Source: Flammeovirga pectinis (lineage in GTDB: Bacteria; Bacteroidota; Bacteroidia; Cytophagales; Flammeovirgaceae). From it: a DNA stretch of 64,000 bases. The notes under the pieces were generated by a model that was not told the DNA's origin, did not search any database, and was given only the letters and a program-made list of their open reading frames with translations. The stretch covers positions 2,170,001 to 2,234,000 of the forward strand of contig NZ_CP034562.1 in the NCBI RefSeq assembly GCF_003970675.1. Direction: 5' to 3'. Made by a program: the position numbers and the translations under genes. Shown here piece by piece: positions 34,479-42,432 of this stretch. Position 1 is the first letter of the stretch, and each line of letters starts with the position of its first letter.

Positions 34479-35606
34479 TTAAAAAGCTTCACCAAATGTA
34501 AGATATAACCCAGAACTACCATCTGGGCCTACTCCATAGTCAGCTCTAAGTGTTGCTCGATCCTCTTTATTAATTGTTAACCGAAAACCTGCTCCTCCAG
34601 CAACCTTTAATTTTCGAACATCAAAATCATTCCATTCGTTCATTACTTCTGCCGTTGAAATAAAGGCTGTCATCCCTAACCTCCAAAATAAATGCTGACG
34701 AATTTCTGCTTGAGCAGCAACCATGTGGTTATCTCTATATCTTCCCTCATAGATTCCCCTCATCATGTTTAAACCACCCATTAAAGATATTTCTCTAAAT
34801 GGAGTATCTCCGTATGTCTGATTTACAATTCCTTGAAAAGCCAATACCGTTTTAGCCTCTTTTTCTCTACCCAAATCATAGTATTTACGCATATCTAGTT
34901 TTATGCTTGTAAATTTATAATCGCTACCTAACCAAGTTGGATAAAATGCAGCTCTAAATTCTATAAAATATCCTGTAGAGGGCACTAGAACTATATCTCT
35001 TGTATCCCATTTATATACTAATCCTAAACCCGAATTTACACCACCTTCATAGCCAGGAATTTCTTCTAAAGTTCCAGTACCATCTTCTCTTGGTGCTACA
35101 CTAATATCCCAAAAATTGGCATATCTATACTGAAGACCAACGAACATATTCTCTTTAATTTTCCTTAGTAATTGCTGACGAAAATCAAACTTTGACCAGT
35201 CCATTAATTGTTCGTTAGACGATGGTGTATCGTTACCAATACCATAATATTTTTCAGGATATTTGGCATATTCCCAAGTTCCTTCTAAGAGCCAATCTTC
35301 ATTATTTGTAAAAATTGTATGTTCTAATTTTAAACGCATCTGATTTTCCAATGTATAGAAACCAATAAACGTTGCATTAGATGGACGTGTAGCAAAACTT
35401 GCTTTTCCTGGTTTAAATTGAAAAACACTTACTACACCAAATTCCCAACTTGTTTCTTGAGCATATGCTGGATACGGGAAACCTGTAAATTTTCTTTTAT
35501 ATAATGTGTCTATTTCAGAAGATAAATCATCTCCTTGGGCAAAAACCTGTTGATTAAAAAATAATAGCACACTTGTTAGTAGAATTAATATCTGTGTATT
35601 TCTCAT
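34479..35606 (-). CDS. Omp85-type outer-membrane barrel protein
   Basis: The protein has 375 residues with a signal peptide ending near residue 24 (VFAQG). It is almost all barrel: long amphipathic strands, and near residue 280 the Omp85 signature LMGGLNMMRGIYEGRYRD (consensus GG...RG(Y/F)). No POTRA domain is visible in the short N-terminal part, so it belongs to the barrel-only surface-antigen group. It is the promoter-proximal gene before DUF748, which argues for a shared envelope task such as lipid or protein traffic. It is not BamA itself, which would be about 800 residues with five POTRA domains. Confidence 0.82.
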   Translation of the reverse strand: MRNTQILILLTSVLLFFNQQVFAQGDDLSSEIDTLYKRKFTGFPYPAYAQETSWEFGVVSVFQFKPGKASFATRPSNATFIGFYTLENQMRLKLEHTIFTNNEDWLLEGTWEYAKYPEKYYGIGNDTPSSNEQLMDWSKFDFRQQLLRKIKENMFVGLQYRYANFWDISVAPREDGTGTLEEIPGYEGGVNSGLGLVYKWDTRDIVLVPSTGYFIEFRAAFYPTWLGSDYKFTSIKLDMRKYYDLGREKEAKTVLAFQGIVNQTYGDTPFREISLMGGLNMMRGIYEGRYRDNHMVAAQAEIRQHLFWRLGMTAFISTAEVMNEWNDFDVRKLKVAGGAGFRLTINKEDRATLRADYGVGPDGSSGLYLTFGEAF

Positions 35607-35692
35607 TTGCTTTTCTATTGATAATACAACAAAGGTAACTTAAAATAATTGGGCTTTACTTAAAAAGGTTGTATTTGATTTACATAAAAAAA

Positions 35693-35736
35693 ACACGCTA
35701 CAGAAGGCAGTAATAATCTACTGAACTATAGCGTGT
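35693..35736 (-). terminator. Intrinsic terminator of the DUF5009 operon
   Basis: An ACACGCTAcAG / CTaTAGCGTGT stem contains an inner GCAGTA/TACTG hairpin, followed by a T-rich run on the minus strand. It lies 24 nt past the DUF5009 stop. Confidence 0.7.
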
Positions 35737-35759
35737 CTTAAAATAATTTTTGATTTATA

Positions 35760-36863
35760 TCAGACCTTTATAACGATGTTCTTTCTATATAAAATCAATA
35801 TTGGAATTGATAATAAAAGAACATAGCTAATTGCGTATACTAAAGAGCATAGTTCTGCAGGTAAACCCGTACTTAAAATTGCAGTAAAAACATGACCTTT
35901 AATAGATTCTTCTCCTATCGTTATTACACCTAAAAGTCTTGCAAACATTTCTGCTAAAACATAAGCAGCCATTGGGTTTAAACCAAAAGCTTTCGCAACA
36001 AGAACTTTATCACGTGCTATCTTTTTAACATCAAAAAGCCAATAAGAAAGACCTAAGAATATAGCTCCAAGTCCACCTGTAAATAACACATATGATGAAG
36101 TCCAAAGACTTTTATTAATCGGAAAAAGAGGATGCCATACCAATCCTAAAACCATTACAATTGTACCATAAAAAACAAGTTTTCTAACGACTACCAGTCC
36201 TCTATTTTGTTTTACTAAAATACCCGAAAACAATCCCAAAATTGCTGTACAAATAGCGGGTAGTGTAGAAACTAACCCTTCTGGGTCCCATGTTTTTGTA
36301 CCAGACCACATATGCCCGTTGAGTACTAAATTATCTATATATGCAGAAATAACACCATTTGGGTTATTAAGATCTACAGCTTCTAAACCCGGTACAGGAA
36401 CAAGAGCCATAACTGCCCAATAGCCAAATAATATTAATAAAAAGACTCCTAAAATCTTTTCTTTAGGAAGATAAAGAAATAATGCTGAGGTAATTATAAA
36501 TACAATTCCTATACGTTGTAATACCCCTGGCACTCGCATTTCTCCAAAATTAAAAAATGGAAATAAGCCTAAGAATAAACCAATTGCAATTAATTTAAAA
36601 CCACGCCAAACTGCTTTTTTCATAACAGTAGGACGTTTTTCTGGGTCATCTTTCACTTTCATCATCGAAAAGCTAATTGAAACTCCAACTATAAATAAAA
36701 AGAAAGGAAATACTAGATCGGTTGGTGTACACCCATGCCACGATGCATGTTGAAAAGGTGCATAAATAGATGACCAACTCCCTGGATTATTAACCAAGAT
36801 CATTAGTATAACAGTAAGTCCTCGAAAAATATCAAGAGATAATATTCGTTCTGAAGTTTTCAT
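35760..36863 (-). CDS. DUF5009 / heparan-alpha-glucosaminide N-acetyltransferase-like membrane protein
   Basis: This integral membrane protein has 367 residues and about ten predicted transmembrane segments. The N-terminus, SLDIFRGLTVILMILVNNPGSW followed by WHGCTPTDLVFPFFLFIVG, is diagnostic of the family that includes human HGSNAT and bacterial NagX; the histidine in this loop is the proposed acetyl carrier. It probably transfers acetyl groups to amino sugars across the inner membrane. The sodium symporter just upstream supports amino-sugar uptake, as do the NamZ/NagZ genes 10 kb away. Substrate is inferred. Confidence 0.85.
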   Translation of the reverse strand: MKTSERILSLDIFRGLTVILMILVNNPGSWSSIYAPFQHASWHGCTPTDLVFPFFLFIVGVSISFSMMKVKDDPEKRPTVMKKAVWRGFKLIAIGLFLGLFPFFNFGEMRVPGVLQRIGIVFIITSALFLYLPKEKILGVFLLILFGYWAVMALVPVPGLEAVDLNNPNGVISAYIDNLVLNGHMWSGTKTWDPEGLVSTLPAICTAILGLFSGILVKQNRGLVVVRKLVFYGTIVMVLGLVWHPLFPINKSLWTSSYVLFTGGLGAIFLGLSYWLFDVKKIARDKVLVAKAFGLNPMAAYVLAEMFARLLGVITIGEESIKGHVFTAILSTGLPAELCSLVYAISYVLLLSIPILILYRKNIVIKV

Positions 36864-36927
36864 AAAATGTGTTGTTAGTATGAACTATAAATATCAAATG
36901 CTCTGTATATTTCAGCAACATTTTTAG

Positions 36928-36975
36928 ACGAGTAGCTTAAATCTGCATATTAACTACATTAATTACACTACTCGT
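36928..36975 (-). other. Hairpin between symporter and DUF5009 genes
   Basis: A perfect 8-bp stem (36928-36935 with 36968-36975) has a 32-nt loop. No T run follows closely, so it may reduce rather than stop transcription between the two genes. Confidence 0.35.
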
Positions 36976-36987
36976 AAATAATCACCC

Positions 36988-38433
36988 TTATTTTTTTGAT
37001 ATTAATGTTAAACCCAACATAGTAAATCCAGCATTTACTAATAATATTTCGAACCCAAATTGATACCCAAATAATAATTCAGTCGAGTAGATATTTAGAA
37101 TATAAGATAACACTGGCGATAAAAGACAAACAATTAAAACATACTTATCGTTTATTTTTTTCTTTGTGAAAATCCCAAAAACAAACAACCCTAATAATGG
37201 ACCGTAAGTATACCCTGCCGCTTTAAAAACAGAAGAAACTACACTATCATCATTTAGCAACCTAAACCCAACTATTACAAGAAATAATATAAATGAGAAC
37301 ATCACATGCACCAATTTTCTTTTTCTATTTTTTATTGATGCATCCTCCTCTTCATTTAAATTTAAAAAATCTATACAGAATGCTGTTGTTAAAGCCGTTA
37401 ATGCCGAATCTGCACTAGAAAAAGCAGCAGCTATAATTCCTAATAAAAATACAATTGCCGTAAACAAGCCAAAATGATGTAAGGCCAACATTGGATATAA
37501 TTCATCTGATCTAGTAGGCAAAGGGATTGCATTGTATGCCGCAAATTCGTAAAGCAAAACTCCTAAAAACAAGAAGATTACCGTTGCAATAAAAAATGCT
37601 AAGGCAAACCACAATACATTTTTTTGTGCCTCGCCTACATTTTTACATGTAAGGTTTTTCTGCATAATATTTTGATCTAAACCGTTCATAGAAATGGTAA
37701 TGAAAATACCTGCCAAGAATTGTTTCCAAAAGAAATTACCTGCTTTCCAATCCCAAACAAATATATCCGACATTTTACTTTCGTAAACGGTAGAAACCAT
37801 ACTATCAACAGACATATTTAGTGAATTATAAATAGTATAAATCGTCCAGACTGCTGCCAGTAATAAAAAGGTAGTTTGTAAAGTATCTGTCCATACAATA
37901 GTTTTTATTCCACCTTTAAAAGTATACAGCCAAATTAAAAGTATAGTTACTAATACAGCTACCCAAAAAGGGATATTATATGCATCAAAAAACGCTAACT
38001 GCAATACTAATGCAGCTAAGTACAATCTAAAAGAAGCACCTATTGTTTGTGATAGCATAAAAAAGAAGGAACCCGTTTTATAGCTCTTCACTCCAAACCT
38101 ATCCTTTAGGTATTCATAAATTGATATTAATTTTTTGCTATAAAACAAAGGAATCAATACATAAGCAATTACTACATACCCAACCATATTACCCATCATG
38201 AATTGAAGGTAACTCCACCCAGAAGTTGCTACTGTTCCGGGAACTGAAATAAAGGTAACTCCAGATAAAGTTGCTCCTACCATTCCATAAGCAACCAAAT
38301 ACCATTTAGAAGATCTATTTGCTATAAAAAATGATTCCGATTGCCCCTCTCCTGACACAGAAGTCAATTTAGATATGAGCATTAAAAAGCCGAAGTACAA
38401 AAGAATAACTAACGCTACTGTAGTTGCTAACAT
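36988..38433 (-). CDS. Sodium:solute symporter family transporter
   Basis: This inner-membrane Na+-coupled importer has 481 residues and about 13 transmembrane segments. SSS hallmarks are visible: the N-terminal YFGFLMLI helix, SESFFIANRSSKWYLVAYGMVGATLSGVTFISVPG, then GLDQNIMQKNLTCKN in the middle and GIIAAAFSSADSALTALTT in the second half, the sodium-site helix. Sugars or amino sugars are likely substrates given its operon with a DUF5009 acetyltransferase-like protein. It is divergent from the sigma factor gene at 38593. Confidence 0.92.
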   Translation of the reverse strand: MLATTVALVILLYFGFLMLISKLTSVSGEGQSESFFIANRSSKWYLVAYGMVGATLSGVTFISVPGTVATSGWSYLQFMMGNMVGYVVIAYVLIPLFYSKKLISIYEYLKDRFGVKSYKTGSFFFMLSQTIGASFRLYLAALVLQLAFFDAYNIPFWVAVLVTILLIWLYTFKGGIKTIVWTDTLQTTFLLLAAVWTIYTIYNSLNMSVDSMVSTVYESKMSDIFVWDWKAGNFFWKQFLAGIFITISMNGLDQNIMQKNLTCKNVGEAQKNVLWFALAFFIATVIFLFLGVLLYEFAAYNAIPLPTRSDELYPMLALHHFGLFTAIVFLLGIIAAAFSSADSALTALTTAFCIDFLNLNEEEDASIKNRKRKLVHVMFSFILFLVIVGFRLLNDDSVVSSVFKAAGYTYGPLLGLFVFGIFTKKKINDKYVLIVCLLSPVLSYILNIYSTELLFGYQFGFEILLVNAGFTMLGLTLISKK

Positions 38434-38592
38434 AGATAAAAAATATTGTTCTTAATTTAATAAGATGAATATAGACAAAAATAGAGAGTTGTGTAGTCCA
38501 ATACTTAACTTGTCTTTTCAGAAAAATGAAAAAAAATTAATTGGAGTGTAATAAATTGATGAACGAAGCCACTAATAAAAATAAAAAGTATC

Positions 38593-39084
38593 GTGAGCAG
38601 TGATTTCTATACTACATTCATTCAACCTCATAGCGGGATAATTATTAAAATATGCCGAGCATATACAAATACACAAGAAGATTTCGAAGATTATTATCAA
38701 GAAGTCTGCTTACAAGTATGGAAAAGTAAAGACAACTTTAATCAAGAAGCCGATTGGTCTACTTGGGTATATAGAATAGCCTTGAATGTAAATTTGACTT
38801 TACTCAAAAAAAAGAAAAACAATAGCCAGAATTTTGCTAGCGATTACCTTCCAATAGAAATGCAAGAAGATAGTAAAGCATTTGTTGACGAAGATCTCGA
38901 GTTACTTTACGATGCTATTAGAAAACTATCCGAAATAGATAGAGCAGTTATTCTACTTTATTTAGAAGAAAAGTCTTACAAAGAAATTGCTGAAACATTT
39001 AATGCTACATCAAATAACATTGGGGTACGCATAAAAAGAATTAAAGAACGCTTAAAAAAATTATTAGATGGAAAAGTCAATTGA
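38593..39084 (+). CDS. ECF-type sigma factor
   Basis: This RNA polymerase sigma factor of the extracytoplasmic-function type has 163 residues and starts with GTG at 38593. Region 2 is at about 10-75 (DFEDYYQEVCLQVWKS, WSTWVYRIALN) and region 4 at about 105-160 (LSEIDRAVILLYLEEKSYKEIAETF then NNIGVRIKRIKERLKK). The next gene overlaps it by 17 nt and encodes a membrane protein, the usual place for an anti-sigma factor. The regulon is unknown; the exported protein at 39750 is a candidate member. Confidence 0.92.
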   Translation: MSSDFYTTFIQPHSGIIIKICRAYTNTQEDFEDYYQEVCLQVWKSKDNFNQEADWSTWVYRIALNVNLTLLKKKKNNSQNFASDYLPIEMQEDSKAFVDEDLELLYDAIRKLSEIDRAVILLYLEEKSYKEIAETFNATSNNIGVRIKRIKERLKKLLDGKVN

Positions 39085-39703
39085 ATCAATATGGAAAAAT
39101 GGATTTCTAAATCAAGAGGCATTAGTTGCCCCAAAAATCAATGCTCTCTATGAAAAGAAATCAATTAATTTTGTCGATAAATTTATTCGTGATTTTAAAA
39201 TCAACTTATGGGCAATACTATTTTTCACAATCGTGCCTATAACAATTGGAGTTGTTGGTAATGTATTAATTCCGTGTTTACTCATTAATTTACAATTATG
39301 GTATGCTGTATATTATGGCAAAAAAAAGCTCGATACTCTAAAATCTCTAGAAAAAACAACTTCTAGTTTTGTTTACATTAAGCAATTTGATGAATGGTTA
39401 AAAAACACCATTAAGGGATATACCAATATTTATAGATTCATGTACCCGATGATATTCATTCTCTCTACCATCATTGTCTGGGAAACTATTTTTAAACAAG
39501 AAGTTATTGATAATTTCGATGCTTCTGAATTATTTATGGGCTTACCTATAAATGGAATGCTACTTGTTGGTATTGGAGCCATAATTATTTCTTTATCGGC
39601 TAAAAAGCTTTATAAAATAGACATGGATTTAGTATATAAATCTCAGTTTAAGAAGTTGGAAGAAATGATCTTAGAGATGGAAGAGTTAAGAAATGAAGAA
39701 TAA
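39068..39703 (+). CDS. Membrane protein, putative anti-sigma factor
   Basis: This 211-residue protein has four predicted transmembrane segments in two pairs (about 45-85 and 123-180), a cytoplasmic N-terminus of about 40 residues and a charged C-terminal helix. It has no zinc-binding HxxxCxxC motif and does not match FecR or RskA. The 17-nt overlap with the sigma gene implies coupled translation and a stoichiometric partner, so I infer an anti-sigma role; homology alone does not show it. Confidence 0.7.
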   Translation: MEKSIESIWKNGFLNQEALVAPKINALYEKKSINFVDKFIRDFKINLWAILFFTIVPITIGVVGNVLIPCLLINLQLWYAVYYGKKKLDTLKSLEKTTSSFVYIKQFDEWLKNTIKGYTNIYRFMYPMIFILSTIIVWETIFKQEVIDNFDASELFMGLPINGMLLVGIGAIIISLSAKKLYKIDMDLVYKSQFKKLEEMILEMEELRNEE

Positions 39704-39749
39704 TTTTTTAAATTGAACTATCGTTCCCAATAAATTAAACATATAACTA

Positions 39750-40448
39750 ATGAGACCTCTTTATTTCTTCATTTTTGCTGTAATTATTTCAGCACCTAAA
39801 ATAGTATTTGCTCAAATTACAACTAATACTAATTTATATGAATTAGTAGACCCAAACCAACAAAACGTTGATCTTTTGTATGGTAAAAAAACGCAAACTT
39901 TTAAAGGCTCACCATTTTATATTGACGAATGGGAAGTTGGCCATGTCACTTTAATTGATGGCAGTAGTTTTACTAATGTTCTTATAAAGTTTAATGTCTA
40001 TTCTAATGAACTTTGGTCTATGAAAGACGAAAAGAATGTAATAGTTGTTAACAAAAAAGAGGTGCGCTCTTTCGGTTGGAAAAGTGAGAATGAAGGTGAA
40101 TTACTTTTTGAGCAAATAAAAATAGAGAATAAAAAACAGTATGCTGAAGTTATCTTCAAGGATGATAAATTTCAACTTTATAAAATTAGAAAGAAGAAAT
40201 TCAATAAGAAGGATGACAGCACAAGTAATTCCTATTCTGAAGCAAAAGATGAATTTGCTTGGCAAAAACCACAGTTATTCCTAGTATCTGATGGTAAGGT
40301 GAAGCAAGTATCCTCAAAAGAAAAAGAATTCTATGCTATTTTTGGAGACAAAAAATCCGAAGTTCATAAGTTCGCAAAATCAAATAAACTAAAGACAAAA
40401 AATAAAAGTGATTTAGAAGAAATATTTGCTTTCTATAGAACTTTATAA
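39750..40448 (+). CDS. Exported protein of unknown function
   Basis: This 232-residue protein has a signal peptide (cleavage near residue 22, VFAQ). The mature region is beta-rich with a lysine-rich C-terminal third and no recognised domain. It is the third gene of the sigma-factor unit, 46 nt after the membrane protein, and ends at a terminator. It may be the sensed or regulated envelope component. Confidence 0.65.
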   Translation: MRPLYFFIFAVIISAPKIVFAQITTNTNLYELVDPNQQNVDLLYGKKTQTFKGSPFYIDEWEVGHVTLIDGSSFTNVLIKFNVYSNELWSMKDEKNVIVVNKKEVRSFGWKSENEGELLFEQIKIENKKQYAEVIFKDDKFQLYKIRKKKFNKKDDSTSNSYSEAKDEFAWQKPQLFLVSDGKVKQVSSKEKEFYAIFGDKKSEVHKFAKSNKLKTKNKSDLEEIFAFYRTL

Positions 40449-40452
40449 AAGT

Positions 40453-40491
40453 AAAAAGCCACTCTTAACACAAAGTTAAAAGTGGCTTTTT
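40453..40491. terminator. Bidirectional terminator
   Basis: A 17-bp stem with one mismatch (40453-40469 with 40475-40491) has a 5-nt loop, with A and T runs on the two sides. It serves both the sigma unit (plus) and the GGGtGRT gene (minus). Confidence 0.88.
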
Positions 40492-40513
40492 TGTTAAATT
40501 ATTTTATAATCAG

Positions 40514-41524
40514 CTAAACTAACTCAGCTGATAAAGCTTCTTGTAAAGCTACTGCTACTGCAACAGATGCACCTACCATTGGGTTGTTACCCATACCAAT
40601 AAGTCCCATCATTTCTACGTGAGCAGGAACAGAAGATGAACCTGCAAACTGTGCATCAGAGTGCATTCTACCCATTGTATCCGTCATACCGTAAGAAGCA
40701 GGTCCTGCACCAACATTATCTGGATGAAGTGTACGACCAGTACCACCACCAGATGCTACAGAGAAGTATTTTTTACCTTCTTCTAATCTTTCTTTTTTAT
40801 AAGTACCTGCTACTGGGTGTTGAAAACGTGTTGGATTTGTTGAATTACCTGTAATAGAAACATCAACATCTTCTAAATGCATAATTGAAACGCCTTCACG
40901 TACATCATCTGCACCATAACATTTTACTGTTCCTCTTGGTCCTTTAGAAAAACGACGCTCCTCTAGAATATTTAAATCACCCGTTTCATAATCATACTGT
41001 GTTTTAACGTATGTAAAACCGTTTATTCTTGAGATTAAGTAAGCAGCATCTTTTCCTAAACCATTCAAGATTACTCTTAAAGGATTAGTTCTTACTTTAT
41101 TTGCTGATAATGCAATTTTAATTGCTCCTTCAGCCGCTGCAAAAGACTCATGACCTGCTAAGAACGCAAAGCAATTTGTATCTTCATGTAACAATCTTGC
41201 AGCAAGATTACCATGTCCTATACCCACTTTTCTTTGGTCTGCTACAGAACCTGGTATACAGAAAGCCTGTATGCCTTCACCTAGAACTGCTGCAATATCA
41301 CTTGCTTGAGTTAAACCTTTTTTTAATGCGATTGCCGCACCTAATATATATGCCCATTTAGCATTTTCGAAAGCAATTGGTTGAGTTTCTGTTACAATAT
41401 TGTATACATCAACACCATGCTCTTCTACGTATTTTCTTGTTTCTTCTAAAGATTCAAAATCGTATTCTTTAAGAACTTTTTCAATTTTGTCAATTCTTCT
41501 TTCGTATCCTTCAAATAAAGCCAT
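40514..41524 (-). CDS. GGGtGRT family protein
   Basis: This 336-residue cytoplasmic protein belongs to a conserved family named for its motif, seen here as GGGTGRT at 259-265 and followed by LHPDNVGAGPASYGMTDTMGRMHSD. The N-terminal third is helical. The central region is rich in glycine and has FLAGHESFAAAEGA at about 121-134. The biochemical role is not established to my knowledge. The gene regularly follows an iron-sulfur scaffold-like partner, as it does here 48 nt downstream, so an iron-sulfur-linked task is inferred. Confidence 0.88.
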   Translation of the reverse strand: MALFEGYERRIDKIEKVLKEYDFESLEETRKYVEEHGVDVYNIVTETQPIAFENAKWAYILGAAIALKKGLTQASDIAAVLGEGIQAFCIPGSVADQRKVGIGHGNLAARLLHEDTNCFAFLAGHESFAAAEGAIKIALSANKVRTNPLRVILNGLGKDAAYLISRINGFTYVKTQYDYETGDLNILEERRFSKGPRGTVKCYGADDVREGVSIMHLEDVDVSITGNSTNPTRFQHPVAGTYKKERLEEGKKYFSVASGGGTGRTLHPDNVGAGPASYGMTDTMGRMHSDAQFAGSSSVPAHVEMMGLIGMGNNPMVGASVAVAVALQEALSAELV

Positions 41525-41572
41525 GATTGTAATTTTTTAATGTGGTAAAATAAATTTTAATAAAAGGGATTC

Positions 41573-42271
41573 TTATTGATGACGTGGGTCGATATATCTT
41601 TCGGCCTCATCGAAACGTCCATAATTGCCTTTCGCTTTTTCCATTGCTTCATTGGCGTCAATTCCTTTTTGGATCATCTCCATCATTTTACCTAAGTGAA
41701 CAAATTCATATCCGATCACTTCATCATTATCATCAATTGCTAATCTTGTGACATAACCTTCGGCTACTTCTAAATATCTTACGCCTTTAGCTCTAGTACC
41801 ATAAGTAGTACCAACTTGGCTTCTTAATCCTTTTCCTAAATCTTCAAGTCCTGCTCCAATTGGCAAGCCACCTTCAGAAAAAGCTGATTGTGTTCTACCG
41901 TAAACAAATTGAGAGAAAATCTCTTTCATTGCTACATTAATAGCATCACAAACAAGATCAGTATTTAAAGCTTCCATAATTGTTTTACCTGGCAAAATTT
42001 CTGATGCCATAGCTGCAGAATGTGTCATTCCTGTACAACCTACTGTTTCAATTAAAGCTTCTTCAATAATTCCATTTTTAACATTAATAGTTAACTTAGA
42101 TGCCCCTTGTTGAGGTGCACAAGTACCAACACCATGAGACAAACCAGAAATATCGTAAACGTCTTTTGCGTGAACCATTTTACCTTCAACTGGAATTGGT
42201 GCATTTCTATGTGCATTACCCCCCATTTGCGTCAACGGACACATGCCCTGAATTTCTGCTGTATAATTCAT
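41573..42271 (-). CDS. NifU-like iron-sulfur scaffold partner of GGGtGRT
   Basis: This 232-residue protein has an IscU/NifU-type core. Candidate cluster cysteines are Cys51 (GTCAPQQG), Cys79 (VGCTGMTHSAAMASEIL) and Cys107 (LVCDAIN), spaced roughly as in NifU N-terminal domains; Cys11 adds a fourth. The N-terminal 40 residues and the C-terminal 100 residues are extra compared with IscU. It is first in the operon with the GGGtGRT gene. It differs from the general suf genes at 54-56 kb, suggesting a dedicated system. Confidence 0.85.
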   Translation of the reverse strand: MNYTAEIQGMCPLTQMGGNAHRNAPIPVEGKMVHAKDVYDISGLSHGVGTCAPQQGASKLTINVKNGIIEEALIETVGCTGMTHSAAMASEILPGKTIMEALNTDLVCDAINVAMKEIFSQFVYGRTQSAFSEGGLPIGAGLEDLGKGLRSQVGTTYGTRAKGVRYLEVAEGYVTRLAIDDNDEVIGYEFVHLGKMMEMIQKGIDANEAMEKAKGNYGRFDEAERYIDPRHQ

Positions 42272-42432
42272 GATGATGTATTTTTTATAATGTTATAATT
42301 TTCTTTGTATGGTAGATTATACGGCCATTATAAAAATTGATCTATCATTTTTTGTTAACAACAGTCAAATAAATTGTCATATTTTAATACTGATTTAAAA
42401 TAGGTTAAAATGATATTTTTCAATGATAAATA

